64,000 bases of DNA from Celeribacter baekdonensis (GCF_900102315.1 NZ_FNBL01000007.1:62001-126000), one strand, 5' to 3'; positions 8,253-18,350 are shown, counted from the first letter of the stretch. Translations and numbers: made by a program. Notes: generated by a model not told the origin, from the letters alone.

Positions 8253-10547
8253 ATGACCTCGGACCCCCGCACGGAGACCCGCAACAACAGCCTGAGACAG
8301 GCGGCCTTGGACTATCACGAGTTTCCAAAGCCGGGGAAATTGGAGATCCGAGCAACCAAACCGATGGCCAATGGCCGCGATCTGGCGCGCGCCTATAGCC
8401 CCGGCGTGGCCGAAGCCTGCTTGGAAATCAAGGCCGATCCCTCCACCTCATCGCGCTACACAGCGCGTGGCAATCTTGTCGCCGTGGTCACCAATGGCAC
8501 CGCCGTTCTGGGCCTTGGCAACATCGGCCCCGCCGCCGCCAAGCCGGTGATGGAGGGCAAAGCGGTCCTGTTCAAAAAATTCGCCAACATCGACTGTTTC
8601 GACATTGAATTGGCGGAATCAGACCCGGTGAAACTGGCCGAAATCGTCTGCGCGCTGGAACCGACCTTTGGTGCGATCAACCTTGAAGACATCAAAGCGC
8701 CAGATTGCTTTATCGTTGAACAATTGTGCCGCGAAAAGATGAACATCCCGGTGTTTCACGATGACCAACATGGCACGGCCATCGTTGTGGGCGCCGCCGC
8801 GACCAATGCCTTGCGGGTCACCAACAAAAAATTCGAAGACATCAAAGTGGTCTCAACCGGCGGCGGTGCGGCGGGGATTGCTTGCCTGAATATGCTTTTG
8901 AAACTGGGACTTAAGCGCGAAAACGTTTGGCTGTGCGACATTGCGGGCCTTGTCTATGAGGGCCGGACCGAAGAGATGACGCCGCAAAAGGCCGCCTTCG
9001 CGCAAAACACCGATCTGCGCACATTGGATGACGTGATCGAGGGCGCGGACCTGTTCCTTGGCCTCTCCGGCCCCGGCGTATTGAAACCCGAAATGGTCGC
9101 CAAAATGGCGCGTCAGCCGATTGTGTTTGCGCTGGCCAACCCGACCCCGGAAATCCATCCCGAGGAGGTCAAAAAGGTTGCTCCCGACGCGATCATCGCC
9201 ACCGGGCGTTCGGATTATCCCAACCAAGTCAACAACGTGCTGTGTTTCCCCTTCATCTTCCGCGGCGCACTTGATGTGGCTGCGACCGAGATCAACGACG
9301 CGATGCAAATTGCCTGTATCGAAGGCATCGCCGCCCTCGCGCGCGCCACAACCAGCGCCGAAGCCGCTGCCGCCTATCAAGACGAGCGGATGGAGTTTGG
9401 CCCGGAATATTTGATCCCAAAGCCGTTTGACCCGCGCCTGATGGGCGTTGTCGCCTCCGCCGTGGCGAAGGCCGCGATGGAAAGCGGGGTGGCAACCAAA
9501 CCCGTGCCGGACATGAAGGCCTACAAGGACGCGCTGGATCATTCGGTGTTCAAATCGGCGCTGATCATGCGCCCGGTCTTTGCCGCCGCCTCGCAGGCCG
9601 AACGCCGCATCGCCTTTGCCGAGGGCGAAGACGACCGCGTGCTGCGCGCCGCCCAAGCGATGATCGAGGAAACCACCGACAAGCCGATCCTGATCGGCCG
9701 CCCAGACGTGATCGCGGTGCGCGCCGAGCGGGCCGGTTTGAAAATCCGCCCCGGCGTGGATTTCGAGATCGTGAACCCGGAAAACGACAGCCGCTACAAA
9801 CAATATTGGCAGGCCTATCACAAGCTGATGGAGCGCAAGGGTGTGACCCCCGATCTGGCCAAGGCGATCATGCGCACCAACACCACCGCGATTGGTGCCA
9901 TCATGGTGCATCAGGACCACGCAGACAGCATGATTTGTGGCACCTTTGGTCAATACCTGTGGCACCTGAACTACGTCACGCAGATTCTCGGCACCAAGGA
10001 ACACCAACCTGTCGGGGCGCTCTCTCTGATGATCCTCGAAGACGGGCCGCTGTTCATCGCCGACACCCATGTGCACACGGAACCGACGCCGGAACAGATC
10101 GCCAAAACGGTCATCGCCACCGCGCGCCACGTCCGCCGCTTTGGCATTGAACCCAACATTGCGCTGTGTTCGCATTCAGAATTTGGCAACCTGCAATGCA
10201 CGACCGGGCGACATATGCGCGAGGCGCTTGAGATTCTCGACAGCGAACCACGCGACTTTATTTACGAAGGCGAAATGCACATCGACAGCGCCCTGACCCC
10301 GGATCTGCGCGCGCGCAACTTCCCGCATTCGCGCCTTGAGGGCCCGGCCAACGCGCTGATCTTTGCGATTGCGGATGCGGCCTCTGGCGTGCGCAACATT
10401 TTGAAAACCAAGGGCGGCGGGTTGGAAGTGGGTCCGATCCTGATGGGCATGGCCAACCGCGCCCATATCGTGACCCCCTCGATCACCCCGCGCGGGCTTT
10501 TGAACATGTCGGCCATGGCCGGCACGCCGGTGGCACATTACGGGTAA
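8253..10547 (+). CDS. maeB: NADP-dependent malic enzyme with phosphotransacetylase-like C-terminal domain
   Basis: A 764-residue protein with the usual MaeB layout. A malic enzyme domain occupies about 1-430 ([24 protein letters not shown] and a Rossmann GGGAAG segment). A C-terminal region similar to phosphate acetyltransferase follows (about 440-764, regulatory in known MaeB proteins). It decarboxylates malate to pyruvate with NADP reduction, supplying NADPH and pyruvate during gluconeogenic growth. The start has AGGAAGGG upstream. A terminator follows, so it is probably a single-gene unit. Confidence 0.95.
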   Translation: MTSDPRTETRNNSLRQAALDYHEFPKPGKLEIRATKPMANGRDLARAYSPGVAEACLEIKADPSTSSRYTARGNLVAVVTNGTAVLGLGNIGPAAAKPVMEGKAVLFKKFANIDCFDIELAESDPVKLAEIVCALEPTFGAINLEDIKAPDCFIVEQLCREKMNIPVFHDDQHGTAIVVGAAATNALRVTNKKFEDIKVVSTGGGAAGIACLNMLLKLGLKRENVWLCDIAGLVYEGRTEEMTPQKAAFAQNTDLRTLDDVIEGADLFLGLSGPGVLKPEMVAKMARQPIVFALANPTPEIHPEEVKKVAPDAIIATGRSDYPNQVNNVLCFPFIFRGALDVAATEINDAMQIACIEGIAALARATTSAEAAAAYQDERMEFGPEYLIPKPFDPRLMGVVASAVAKAAMESGVATKPVPDMKAYKDALDHSVFKSALIMRPVFAAASQAERRIAFAEGEDDRVLRAAQAMIEETTDKPILIGRPDVIAVRAERAGLKIRPGVDFEIVNPENDSRYKQYWQAYHKLMERKGVTPDLAKAIMRTNTTAIGAIMVHQDHADSMICGTFGQYLWHLNYVTQILGTKEHQPVGALSLMILEDGPLFIADTHVHTEPTPEQIAKTVIATARHVRRFGIEPNIALCSHSEFGNLQCTTGRHMREALEILDSEPRDFIYEGEMHIDSALTPDLRARNFPHSRLEGPANALIFAIADAASGVRNILKTKGGGLEVGPILMGMANRAHIVTPSITPRGLLNMSAMAGTPVAHYG

Positions 10548-10590
10548 GCTGCCGCAGGCGGCACCTTTGACATCCACTGTTACTTTTGCG

Positions 10591-10623
10591 AACCGCCTCG
10601 ACACGTTCGGGGCGGTTTTCGTT
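10591..10623 (+). terminator. probable terminator after maeB
   Basis: AACCGCC (10591-10597) pairs with GGCGGTT (10611-10617) around a 13-base loop, followed by TTCGTTT. The U-tract is short, so strength is uncertain. Confidence 0.6.
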
Positions 10624-10649
10624 TGCAATACAGCACCTCCAGCCAAGAC

Positions 10650-10682
10650 TTTGCAAACTACTTTTCTATAGGAGTTTGCGAA
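10650..10682. promoter_or_regulatory. TTTGCAAA-type sites upstream of prpE
   Basis: An exact TTTGCAAA octamer lies at 10650-10657, and a one-mismatch copy, TTTGCGAA, at 10675-10682. The pair also holds a GCAAACT/AGTTTGC inverted repeat (10653-10659 and 10673-10679). TTTGCAAA is the half-site reported for the short-chain acyl-CoA regulators (ScfR family: PccR, RamB) that control propionyl-CoA and acetate genes. The reported site spacing differs from this one, so the assignment is inference from motif and neighbouring gene. Confidence 0.4.
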
Positions 10683-10722
10683 ATTTATGTAAACTTTTTC
10701 AACAGGGTCTGCTAACAACAGC

Positions 10723-10794
10723 CCCGGAGCGGGCATTGCTCATCTGCCCGAAGCGGGCATTGCCCATCTGCCCGGAGCGGGCATTGCCCATGTG
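10723..10794. repeat. three tandem copies of a 24-base repeat in the prpE leader
   Basis: Three head-to-tail units of the type CCCGGAGCGGGCATTGCCCA plus TCTG start at 10723, 10747 and 10771, with only a few substitutions between copies. Each unit contains GGGCATTGCCC, itself a short inverted repeat, so the transcript could form three small hairpins about 90-160 bases before the prpE start. Confidence 0.9.
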
Positions 10795-10886
10795 CGTGGC
10801 GCCAGTGACATTCCATCGCAGCCTAACTGCCTTGTAAGGAATCGCACACAGCGCCATTCACGCCATGTCAGCGAGGAGGACGCAAA

Positions 10887-12779
10887 GTGGCATACAAAGA
10901 TATTTATGACGGCTGGAAAGCAGACCCAGAGGCCTTTTGGATGCAGGCGGCCGAAGAGATTCATTGGTACAAAAAACCGTCCAAAGCCCTCTTTGACGAA
11001 AACGCACCGATTTATGAATGGTTCTCGGATGGGCTGACCAACACCTGCTACAACGCGGTGGACCGTCATGTGGAGGCTGGTCGCGGCGATGAGATCGCGA
11101 TCATGCACGAAAGCCCGATCACCCACGCCACCAAAGGCATCACCTATAAAGAGCTTCAGGCGCGCGTCTCCTCACTTGCCGGGGCGCTTAAAATGCGCGG
11201 TGTGGAAAAGGGTGATCGCGTCATCATTTACATGCCGATGATCCCCGAAGCGCTTGAGGCGATGTTGGCCTGTGCCCGCATTGGTGCGGTGCATTCGGTG
11301 GTGTTTGGCGGCTTTGCGGCGCATGAATTGGCGGTGCGGATTGATGACTGTACGCCCAAGGCGATCATTGCCGCCTCCTGTGGTTTGGAGCCGAACCGCG
11401 TGGTCCATTACAAGCCGCTTTTGGACAAAGCCATTGATATGGCCGAGCATAAACCCGAGTTCTGCGTGATCTTCCAACGCGAACAAGAGGTGGCCAAACT
11501 CAACGAGGGTCGCGATTTTTCGTGGCATGGCTTCCAATACGGTGTCAAACCCGCAGACTGTGTGCCCGTTGAGGGCAACCACCCGGCCTATATCCTTTAC
11601 ACCTCCGGCACCACGGGCCAACCCAAAGGCGTTGTACGCGCCACGGGCGGGCATCTTGTGGCGCTCAACTGGACGATGAAGAACATCTACAACATCGACG
11701 TGGGCGATCGCTTTTGGGCGGCGTCTGACGTGGGCTGGGTCGTCGGGCACAGCTATATTTGCTACGGCCCGCTGATCAAAGGCGCGCAAACCATTGTGTT
11801 TGAGGGCAAACCCATCGGCACCCCGCATGCGGGCGTGTTCTGGCGGATCATTCAAAACCAACGGGTCAAATCGTTCTTCACTGCCCCAACGGCCCTGCGC
11901 GCGATCAAACGCGAAGACCCGACAGGCGAATGGATCAAACGCTACAAGTTGCATGATCTTCAGGCGATCTTTCTGGCGGGCGAACGGGCCGACCCGGACA
12001 CGATCAAATGGGCGCAGGAAAAATTTGGTGTGCCGGTGATCGACCACTGGTGGCAGACCGAAACCGGCTGGGCGATTGCCGCCAACCCGCTTGGGATCGA
12101 AGAGCTTCCGATCAAAATCGGGTCGCCCTCCGTGGCCATGCCGGGCTATGAGATCGAGATTCTCGACGAGGCCGGACACCCTGTCAAAGACGGCGACCTT
12201 GGGGCCATTGCGATCAAGCTCCCGCTTCCGCCGGGCACTTTGCAAACCCTGTGGAATGCCGAAGAGCGATACAAAAAATCCTATCTCACCACCTTCCCCG
12301 GCTATTACGAAACGGGCGATGCCGGGATCAAGGATGCGGACGGCTATGTCTACATCATGGCGCGCACCGATGACGTGATCAACGTCGCCGGGCACCGCCT
12401 CTCCACCGGGGCGATGGAGGAAGTGCTGTCGAACCACCCGGATGTGGCCGAATGTGCGGTTATTGGCGTGGCGGATCAGCTTAAGGGGCAATCGCCGCTG
12501 GGCTTTTTGTGCCTGAACTCCGGGTGCACCAAGGATCACGCCACCATCGTCAAAGAGGTTGTCACGGCCGTGCGCAATGAAATCGGCCCGGTGGCCGCAT
12601 TCAAATTGGCCTGTGTCGTTGATCGCCTGCCAAAAACCCGGTCGGGCAAAATCCTACGCGGGACGATGGTCAAGATTGCGGACAACCAACCCTATAAAAT
12701 GCCTGCGACCATCGACGATCCGGCCATTTTGGACGAAATCAAAGTGGCGCTTCAGGGCCTTGGATACGCAAAAGGGTAA
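10887..12779 (+). CDS. prpE: propionyl-CoA synthetase
   Basis: A 630-residue AMP-forming acyl-CoA synthetase. The adenylation loop YTSGTTGQPKGV is near residue 240, and the catalytic lysine lies in LPKTRSGK near the C-terminus. The SDGLTNTCYNAVDRH segment and overall length fit PrpE rather than acetyl-CoA synthetase, but acetate activity cannot be excluded. It activates propionate to propionyl-CoA, feeding the methylmalonyl-CoA route that needs MeaB (31165-32142). The start is a GTG with GAGGAGG nine bases upstream. Confidence 0.9.
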   Translation: MAYKDIYDGWKADPEAFWMQAAEEIHWYKKPSKALFDENAPIYEWFSDGLTNTCYNAVDRHVEAGRGDEIAIMHESPITHATKGITYKELQARVSSLAGALKMRGVEKGDRVIIYMPMIPEALEAMLACARIGAVHSVVFGGFAAHELAVRIDDCTPKAIIAASCGLEPNRVVHYKPLLDKAIDMAEHKPEFCVIFQREQEVAKLNEGRDFSWHGFQYGVKPADCVPVEGNHPAYILYTSGTTGQPKGVVRATGGHLVALNWTMKNIYNIDVGDRFWAASDVGWVVGHSYICYGPLIKGAQTIVFEGKPIGTPHAGVFWRIIQNQRVKSFFTAPTALRAIKREDPTGEWIKRYKLHDLQAIFLAGERADPDTIKWAQEKFGVPVIDHWWQTETGWAIAANPLGIEELPIKIGSPSVAMPGYEIEILDEAGHPVKDGDLGAIAIKLPLPPGTLQTLWNAEERYKKSYLTTFPGYYETGDAGIKDADGYVYIMARTDDVINVAGHRLSTGAMEEVLSNHPDVAECAVIGVADQLKGQSPLGFLCLNSGCTKDHATIVKEVVTAVRNEIGPVAAFKLACVVDRLPKTRSGKILRGTMVKIADNQPYKMPATIDDPAILDEIKVALQGLGYAKG

Positions 12780-12853
12780 ATTTTAAGCAAAAAGGGCTGT
12801 CCCAATCCCGTCCGTTGGTTAACAAATTACTAATCGACGGATGAGACTCGTAG

Positions 12854-12883
12854 AAACGCGGCCTCAACCGGGCCGCGTTTTGT
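12854..12883 (+). terminator. Rho-independent terminator after prpE
   Basis: AAACGCGGCC (12854-12863) pairs perfectly with GGCCGCGTTT (12871-12880) around a seven-base loop, followed by TGTCT. It separates prpE from the kinase gene. Confidence 0.8.
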
Positions 12884-12906
12884 CTGTCGTGAGAGTGTAA
12901 TCGGGG

Positions 12907-14481
12907 GTGAGTGTGACAAAAAGCGGCCAAAAGAGTCAAAACCTGTTGATCAAAGATGCGGGTCGCATTTCCCTTTTGTCCCATGACATTCGGTCAACCT
13001 TTGCCGAATTGCAAAGCGGGCTCTCGACCCTGGATCACATCGAACTCCCTCCGCATCTCACAGGCGACGTCGAGCATCTGGTGGCCACAGGGGCGCATTT
13101 GGGGCGGTTGCTGGATGAGGTGGCAGACCTCGTGTTTCACGACCACAAACAGCGCCCCGCCACGCGCCTCATGGTCAACCCGCGTGCTATCCTGACAAAA
13201 CTTACGCAGAGATGGCAGCGGATCACCACACGGTTTGGCAGCGCGCTGTGCCTTGAAGGGCTGGAGAGCATGCCCACCCGCGCGGATTGGGACATGTTGT
13301 CGCTCGAACGCGTCCTGTCCAACCTTGTGTCCAACGCGCTGCACCATGCGGGTCCGGGGCAGATTTTTCTGCACGTGTCGCGACAGGTCTCAGAGGGCCG
13401 CGATGACATCATTGTGCGGATTTGCGACACCGGCCCCGGCTTTCCACCGCATATTCTCACCGACCATGAAGGCCACGCGCACATGCCGATCGGGTCCGGC
13501 GCACCGGGTTCCGGCTATGGGTTATATGTGGCCCGTGATGCGGCGCACCGCCTTGGCGGAAACTTGACGCTTCGCAATCTGCCAGAGGCGGGGGCGGAGG
13601 CCTGTTTGGTGTTGCCGATCCGCACGGATCACAGGCCAGAGGCCGATCACGTACCGCCAAGGCCGCTGCCCCCCATGCTGCGTCCCTACACAGCGCTTTT
13701 GGTCGAAGACAGTGCCAGTCTGCGCCTGGCAATGCATCACGCTCTTGCGACGCTCGGCCTCACCGTGCTTGACGCCGAGGACGGGGCCGAAGCGCTTGAC
13801 CTTCTCTCGGCCCCGGACGTGACAATCGACATTGTTTTCCTCGATATCGAACTGCCGCTTGTGTCGGGTCCACAGGTGCTTGAAACCTTGAAAAATCGCG
13901 GTTTGACACCGCCACCGGTCATCGCCGTGACGTCGCATGTGTTTGACGTGAATATGCAGGCCATCCGGGGCATGGGCGTAAAGGGCATCCTGCCAAAGCC
14001 CTTTCCCTCGCAAACGGAAATCCTTCACATCACCTGTCGCGCGCTCAATGTGCCCCTGCCCGACACAGAACTCAAACCCGCCGCGCATCCGGCGCACCAT
14101 ACGCCACCCAGCCTACAAGAACTGGTCACACGGCTGCCCAGAGCCGTTGCCGAAAATATGCTGACTCACTTATCCGCCGATCTGGACCACTACCTAAGCC
14201 TCGCTCTCACAGCCATAGAGGAAGGGCGGTCCCCTCAATCTCAAACGGCCTTGAGACTGGCGACCCACGCCCTATCTGGCCTCTTTGCAACCTCTTATTC
14301 CACCACGGCCCAAGACCGAGCACGCCACCTGTCAGAACACTCCGATTTGATGTCAGATACGGAAATCATTGCGATCTTGGCAACGCTCCGCCAAACTGCC
14401 TCAAATATTCAAAAATCCATTCACCTACTCATACATAGCGAGACGGACACAAATGTCCCAAAAACCAATTTTAATCGTTGA
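12907..14481 (+). CDS. cytoplasmic hybrid histidine kinase (HisKA-HATPase-REC-Hpt-like)
   Basis: A 524-residue protein without membrane segments or a recognisable sensor domain. The H box is SHDIRSTF, with the phosphorylated His about residue 26. The ATPase domain has an N box (LVSNALHHA), DTGPGFP and a GSGYGLYVARD glycine loop. A receiver domain follows, with Asp in FLDIELP. The C-terminal ~110 residues hold ATHALSGLFATSY, which resembles the histidine helix of Hpt domains. This layout suggests a multistep phosphorelay. The start is a GTG (12907 or 12913). The 3' end overlaps the next gene by 29 bases, so the two are almost certainly partners. Confidence 0.85.
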   Translation: MSVTKSGQKSQNLLIKDAGRISLLSHDIRSTFAELQSGLSTLDHIELPPHLTGDVEHLVATGAHLGRLLDEVADLVFHDHKQRPATRLMVNPRAILTKLTQRWQRITTRFGSALCLEGLESMPTRADWDMLSLERVLSNLVSNALHHAGPGQIFLHVSRQVSEGRDDIIVRICDTGPGFPPHILTDHEGHAHMPIGSGAPGSGYGLYVARDAAHRLGGNLTLRNLPEAGAEACLVLPIRTDHRPEADHVPPRPLPPMLRPYTALLVEDSASLRLAMHHALATLGLTVLDAEDGAEALDLLSAPDVTIDIVFLDIELPLVSGPQVLETLKNRGLTPPPVIAVTSHVFDVNMQAIRGMGVKGILPKPFPSQTEILHITCRALNVPLPDTELKPAAHPAHHTPPSLQELVTRLPRAVAENMLTHLSADLDHYLSLALTAIEEGRSPQSQTALRLATHALSGLFATSYSTTAQDRARHLSEHSDLMSDTEIIAILATLRQTASNIQKSIHLLIHSETDTNVPKTNFNR

Positions 14482-15838
14482 TGATGTCGACACGCACCTG
14501 ACCCTGTTCACGGCCACTCTTGAGGCTGCGGGTTACACCGTCCTGCCTGCGCGCAGCCGCGCCGAAGCGCTCGCCTTGTCGGCAACAGCGGCCCCGGGGA
14601 TCGCTCTTGTTGATCTGGTCTTGCCGGACGGAGACGGGATTGAACTTATCAAAACCCTGAAAGACCGCGACCCGTCCATCAAGCTGATCGCAATCACAGC
14701 CTTTGCCTCTGTTGATCGCGCCGTCTCGGCCATGCGCAACGGGGCGATGGATTTTCTCGTCAAACCCATCGAACCTGAACACCTCAAGGCCACCATCGCC
14801 AACACGCTGACCGGGCGCAGCCTTGGACAATACGTGCAGCCCTATGCCGTCGATGGGGTCGAAACGGACGGGCTGATCGGGTCTTCGGATCTCATGAAGG
14901 ACATTTATAGCACAATCCGTGCCGTGGCCGGATCAGCGGCCAGCGTGTTTATCACCGGAGAAAATGGCACGGGCAAAGTCAAAGCCGCCGCCGCAATCCA
15001 TGACCAGTCTGGTTTCAAAGACGGTGCCTTCGTCAAACTGGATTGTTCCACCGCCGCCCCGGACACGATCGAAGCCGAATTGCTGGGCCATATTGCTATG
15101 CCGGGCATGCCGGAAAAGATCGGCGTGGCAGAGTTGGCCAATGGCGGCACCTTGTTGTTGGATGAAATCTGTACCCTGTCCTTACCTATGCAAGCCCGGC
15201 TTTTGAACATGTTGCAAAGTGGCGTGATCACCCCAATCGGTACAACCTCTGGACGCCCCGCCGAGTTTCGCCTGATTTGCACCAGCACCGTCGATCCGCG
15301 CACCGAAGTGCAGGCCGGCCGCTTTCGGGCCGATCTGTTTTATCGGCTGAACGTCGTGCCGATCCACCTGCCGCCTTTGCGGGCGCGTGGTCTGGATGTG
15401 GTGGAAATTGCCGAAACCGAACTGGATCGGCTCTGTGCCCGCGAGGGGCGAGACTTTCGAACCCTATCGACCGAAGTCAAAGCGATTTTTCTGGATCATG
15501 CCTGGCCGGGAAACATCCGCGAATTGATGAACGTGTTGTGGAATGTCATCGTGTTGCACGACGGCCCGATGGTTCATGTGTCCGATCTGCCCCCCTATCT
15601 GCGCGGGGTACGAAAGACCCAAGGCGCGCCCAGTGCCCGCGTCCCAAGCCACATGCTGCAAGATTCGTTTGCCGGGCTGACACTGGCGGAAATCGAACGC
15701 CGCGCGATCGAAGCGGCGATTACCTATGCGGGTGGGTCCATTCCCTCAGCCGCGCGTGCGCTTGGCGTATCGCCCTCGACACTCTATCGAAAGCTGGAGG
15801 GATGGGGCCGCCCCGTGCGCGGAGCGCACAAACATTAG
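14453..15838 (+). CDS. NtrC-type response regulator lacking the GAFTGA motif
   Basis: A 461-residue protein with three domains. The receiver domain has phospho-acceptor D54 in LVDLVLPDG. The AAA+ domain has Walker A GENGTGK at 169-175 and Walker B GGTLLLDEI near 231-239, with FRADLFYRL and PGNIREL further on. A C-terminal Fis-type helix-turn-helix follows (ARALGVSPSTLYRKLEGW). Between ELLGH and GVAELANGG, where family members carry GAFTGA for sigma-54 contact, there is only a short IAMPGMPEKI-like stretch. It may therefore act without sigma-54, as known for HupR and Rhodobacter capsulatus NtrC. The start overlaps the kinase gene. The last codons and stop lie in a tandem repeat. Confidence 0.88.
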   Translation: MSQKPILIVDDVDTHLTLFTATLEAAGYTVLPARSRAEALALSATAAPGIALVDLVLPDGDGIELIKTLKDRDPSIKLIAITAFASVDRAVSAMRNGAMDFLVKPIEPEHLKATIANTLTGRSLGQYVQPYAVDGVETDGLIGSSDLMKDIYSTIRAVAGSAASVFITGENGTGKVKAAAAIHDQSGFKDGAFVKLDCSTAAPDTIEAELLGHIAMPGMPEKIGVAELANGGTLLLDEICTLSLPMQARLLNMLQSGVITPIGTTSGRPAEFRLICTSTVDPRTEVQAGRFRADLFYRLNVVPIHLPPLRARGLDVVEIAETELDRLCAREGRDFRTLSTEVKAIFLDHAWPGNIRELMNVLWNVIVLHDGPMVHVSDLPPYLRGVRKTQGAPSARVPSHMLQDSFAGLTLAEIERRAIEAAITYAGGSIPSAARALGVSPSTLYRKLEGWGRPVRGAHKH

Positions 15839-15918
15839 ACCTGCGCGGAGCGCACAAACATTAAACCTGCGCGGAGGGCACAAACATTAAACCTGCGCGG
15901 AGGGCACAAACATTAACC
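15815..15918. repeat. four tandem copies of a 26-base repeat over the stop codon
   Basis: Units of the form CTGCGCGGAGSGCACAAACA plus TTAAAC start at 15815, 15841, 15867 and 15893. A partial, diverged fifth copy follows. Copy 1 encodes the last residues and TAG stop of the NtrC-type regulator. Because 26 is not a multiple of three, each copy shifts frame. Confidence 0.95.
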
Positions 15919-15958
15919 CGTGTACGGAGGGCGTAATCCAACATGGCGCAGTGGCCGT

Positions 15959-16717
15959 TTACACGAATTGTTCGCGCAAAAGCCGCTCTTCCAACCCGTG
16001 CCCCGGATCAAACTGAATCCGGTGACGCACGTTTGGTTCAGAGGCAATTTCGACCCAGACCACATTGGCGGAATGGCGGCTGTCGGCATCGGCCATAACC
16101 GGACGTTTTTGCGGCTCCAACACGTCAAAGCGGACCTTTGCGCTTTTGGGCAGCAAGGCCCCGCGCCACCGACGGGGGCGAAACGCCGCCATCGCGGTCA
16201 GTGCCAAAACATCCGATCCAATCGGTAAAATCGGCCCGCGTGCGGAATAGTTATAGGCGGTCGACCCGGCAGGCGTCGAGACAAGGACACCGTCACAGAC
16301 CAGTTCATCCATCCGCACCTTGCCGTCAATGGACACCCGCAGTTTCGCCGCCTGCGGTCCGGCGCGCAACAATGAGACCTCGTTGATCGCAAGTGCGGTA
16401 TGTTCCACCCCATCGGCATCTGCGGCCACCATCGAGAGCGGGTTGATCACCTCTTCCTCGGCCGCCAGCAAACGTTCGACCAAATTGTCATCCTGGAACT
16501 CGTTCATCAAAAATCCGACCGTGCCGCAATTCATGCCATAGACCGGCGTGTCGAGATGCATGGTCCCATGCAGCGTCTGAAGCATGAACCCATCACCGCC
16601 AAGTGCCACGATCACATCCGCCTCCTCCAACGGAACAGACGCATAACGCGCCTGCAACCGTTCAAGAGCACGCTGCGCGATTTGGGCATCGCTGGCCGCA
16701 AAGGCAATTTTGACCAT
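15959..16717 (-). CDS. nadK: NAD kinase
   Basis: A 252-residue enzyme phosphorylating NAD to NADP. The GGDGFML ATP/NAD motif is at residues 40-46, and [11 protein letters not shown] and [16 protein letters not shown] are intact. The ATG at 16717 (MVKIAFAA) gives the usual family length. An upstream ATG at 16783 would add 22 residues with no conservation expected. It is convergent with the regulator gene and its repeat array, and divergent from glyA. Confidence 0.93.
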   Translation of the reverse strand: MVKIAFAASDAQIAQRALERLQARYASVPLEEADVIVALGGDGFMLQTLHGTMHLDTPVYGMNCGTVGFLMNEFQDDNLVERLLAAEEEVINPLSMVAADADGVEHTALAINEVSLLRAGPQAAKLRVSIDGKVRMDELVCDGVLVSTPAGSTAYNYSARGPILPIGSDVLALTAMAAFRPRRWRGALLPKSAKVRFDVLEPQKRPVMADADSRHSANVVWVEIASEPNVRHRIQFDPGHGLEERLLREQFV

Positions 16718-17006
16718 CTGTGGGACTTCTCTTTGTCTGGCGAAGAGGGGCGAACCGGTGCGGTCCGTGCCCTTGGTTACCAAAGCCTTAGCCGGAATTC
16801 ACGCTTTTTCGCACGATGCGCCCCCTCGAAAGCCGCCCCCCAAACGTCCCGATCCCGAGACGCGTGGCGCGGATCGGAAACCCCTGCCCTCTCTGATCAC
16901 CCGGATCGCTCATTTCATCATCATTATGCAACGGATGAGGGTTTTCCAAATGTGACAGAATGGCTAAGAAGCCCGCGACACTCCCACGCTGCCAAGGAGC
17001 ATGTGC

Positions 17007-18302
17007 ATGACGTCCAATGTCCGCGATTCCGGTTTCTTTACCGAAAGCCTGTCCACCCGTGACCCCGAACTGTTCGGTTCGATCACCCAAGAGCTTGGCC
17101 GTCAGCGCCATGAGATCGAATTGATCGCCTCTGAAAACATCGTCTCCGCTGCGGTGATGGAGGCCCAAGGCTCGGTCCTGACCAACAAATATGCCGAAGG
17201 CTATCCGGGTCGTCGCTACTATGGCGGGTGCCAATATGTGGACATCGCCGAGAACCTTGCGCGGGATCGCGCGAAAGAGTTGTTTGACGTTAAGTATGTG
17301 AACGTACAGCCAAATTCCGGCTCACAAGCCAACCAAGGCGTGTTTCAGGCGCTGCTCGAACCCGGTGACACCATCCTTGGCATGTCCCTGGATGCTGGTG
17401 GTCACCTGACCCATGGTGCCAAGCCGAACCAATCCGGCAAATGGTTCAACGCCATCCAATACGGCGTACGCAAACAGGACCAGCGCATCGACTATGATCA
17501 GGTGCAAGAACTGGCCAACGAACACAAACCCAAGATGATCATCGCTGGCGGCTCCGCCATTCCACGTCAGGTGGATTTCAAGAAAATGCGTGAGATCGCT
17601 GATTCTGTCGGTGCCTATCTGATGGTCGATATGGCCCATTTCGCCGGTCTCGTCGCGGGTGGTCAGCACCCCTCGCCCTTCCCCTATGCCGATGTCGCGA
17701 CCACCACGACCCACAAAACCCTGCGCGGTCCGCGCGGCGGCATGATCCTGACCAACGATGTCGAAATCGCCAAAAAGGTAAACTCCGCGATCTTCCCCGG
17801 TATCCAGGGCGGCCCCTTGATGCATGTGATCGCGGCGAAAGCCGTGGCCTTTGGCGAGGCCCTGCGCCCCGAGTTCAAAGAATACGCCAAGCAAGTGATC
17901 GTGAACGCGCAAGCGCTGGCCGATCAGTTGATGAAAGGGGGTCTTGATATCGTCACCGGCGGCACCGACACCCATGTGTTGCTGGTCGATCTGCGCCCCA
18001 AAGGCGTGAACGGCAAAATCACTGAGGCCGCTTTGGAGCGTGCGCACATCACCTGCAACAAAAACGGCATCCCGTTTGACCCGGAACCGCCGATGATCAC
18101 CTCTGGTGTACGTCTTGGGACGCCTGCGGGCACCACACGCGGGTTTGGCGAGGCCGAGTTCCGCCAGATTGCCGATTGGATCGTCGAAGTGGTCGATGGT
18201 CTGGCCACCAATGGCGAAGAGGGCAATGCCGAAGTCGAAGCCGAGGTGAAAGCCAAGGTGGAAGCGCTGTGCGAAAAATTCCCGCTCTATCCGAACCTGT
18301 AA
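17007..18302 (+). CDS. glyA: serine hydroxymethyltransferase
   Basis: A 431-residue PLP enzyme that interconverts serine and glycine and charges tetrahydrofolate with a one-carbon unit. The PLP lysine is in [13 protein letters not shown], and [23 protein letters not shown] and [10 protein letters not shown] are all present. AAGGAG at 16994-16999 is seven bases from the ATG at 17007 but only one base from the ATG at 17001, so I prefer 17007. A strong terminator follows. The 289-base spacer to nadK shows no clear operator. Confidence 0.97.
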   Translation: MTSNVRDSGFFTESLSTRDPELFGSITQELGRQRHEIELIASENIVSAAVMEAQGSVLTNKYAEGYPGRRYYGGCQYVDIAENLARDRAKELFDVKYVNVQPNSGSQANQGVFQALLEPGDTILGMSLDAGGHLTHGAKPNQSGKWFNAIQYGVRKQDQRIDYDQVQELANEHKPKMIIAGGSAIPRQVDFKKMREIADSVGAYLMVDMAHFAGLVAGGQHPSPFPYADVATTTTHKTLRGPRGGMILTNDVEIAKKVNSAIFPGIQGGPLMHVIAAKAVAFGEALRPEFKEYAKQVIVNAQALADQLMKGGLDIVTGGTDTHVLLVDLRPKGVNGKITEAALERAHITCNKNGIPFDPEPPMITSGVRLGTPAGTTRGFGEAEFRQIADWIVEVVDGLATNGEEGNAEVEAEVKAKVEALCEKFPLYPNL

Positions 18303-18323
18303 GAGCGGTCGGAGCATAATTTC

Positions 18324-18350
18324 AAAGGGGCCCCCACTGGGCCCCTTTTT
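18324..18350 (+). terminator. Rho-independent terminator after glyA
   Basis: AAAGGGGCCC (18324-18333) pairs perfectly with GGGCCCCTTT (18339-18348) around loop CCACT, ending in a T-tract. Confidence 0.95.

Noticed and set aside
8853-10175. 440-codon frame antisense to maeB
   Set aside because: The maeB protein on the other strand is complete and conserved. The antisense translation is Gly/His/Arg-rich without motifs.
11172-12539. 455-codon frame antisense to prpE
   Set aside because: Same reasoning: prpE is intact on plus and the antisense product has no family features.
15277-15864. Alternative plus frame inside the NtrC-type regulator ending in the same RGAHKH
   Set aside because: The shared ending is a by-product of the 26-base repeat being read in another frame. 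The rest is out of frame with a conserved gene.
15815-15918. 26-base array as a CRISPR
   Set aside because: The units are directly adjacent with no spacers, so it is a simple tandem repeat.
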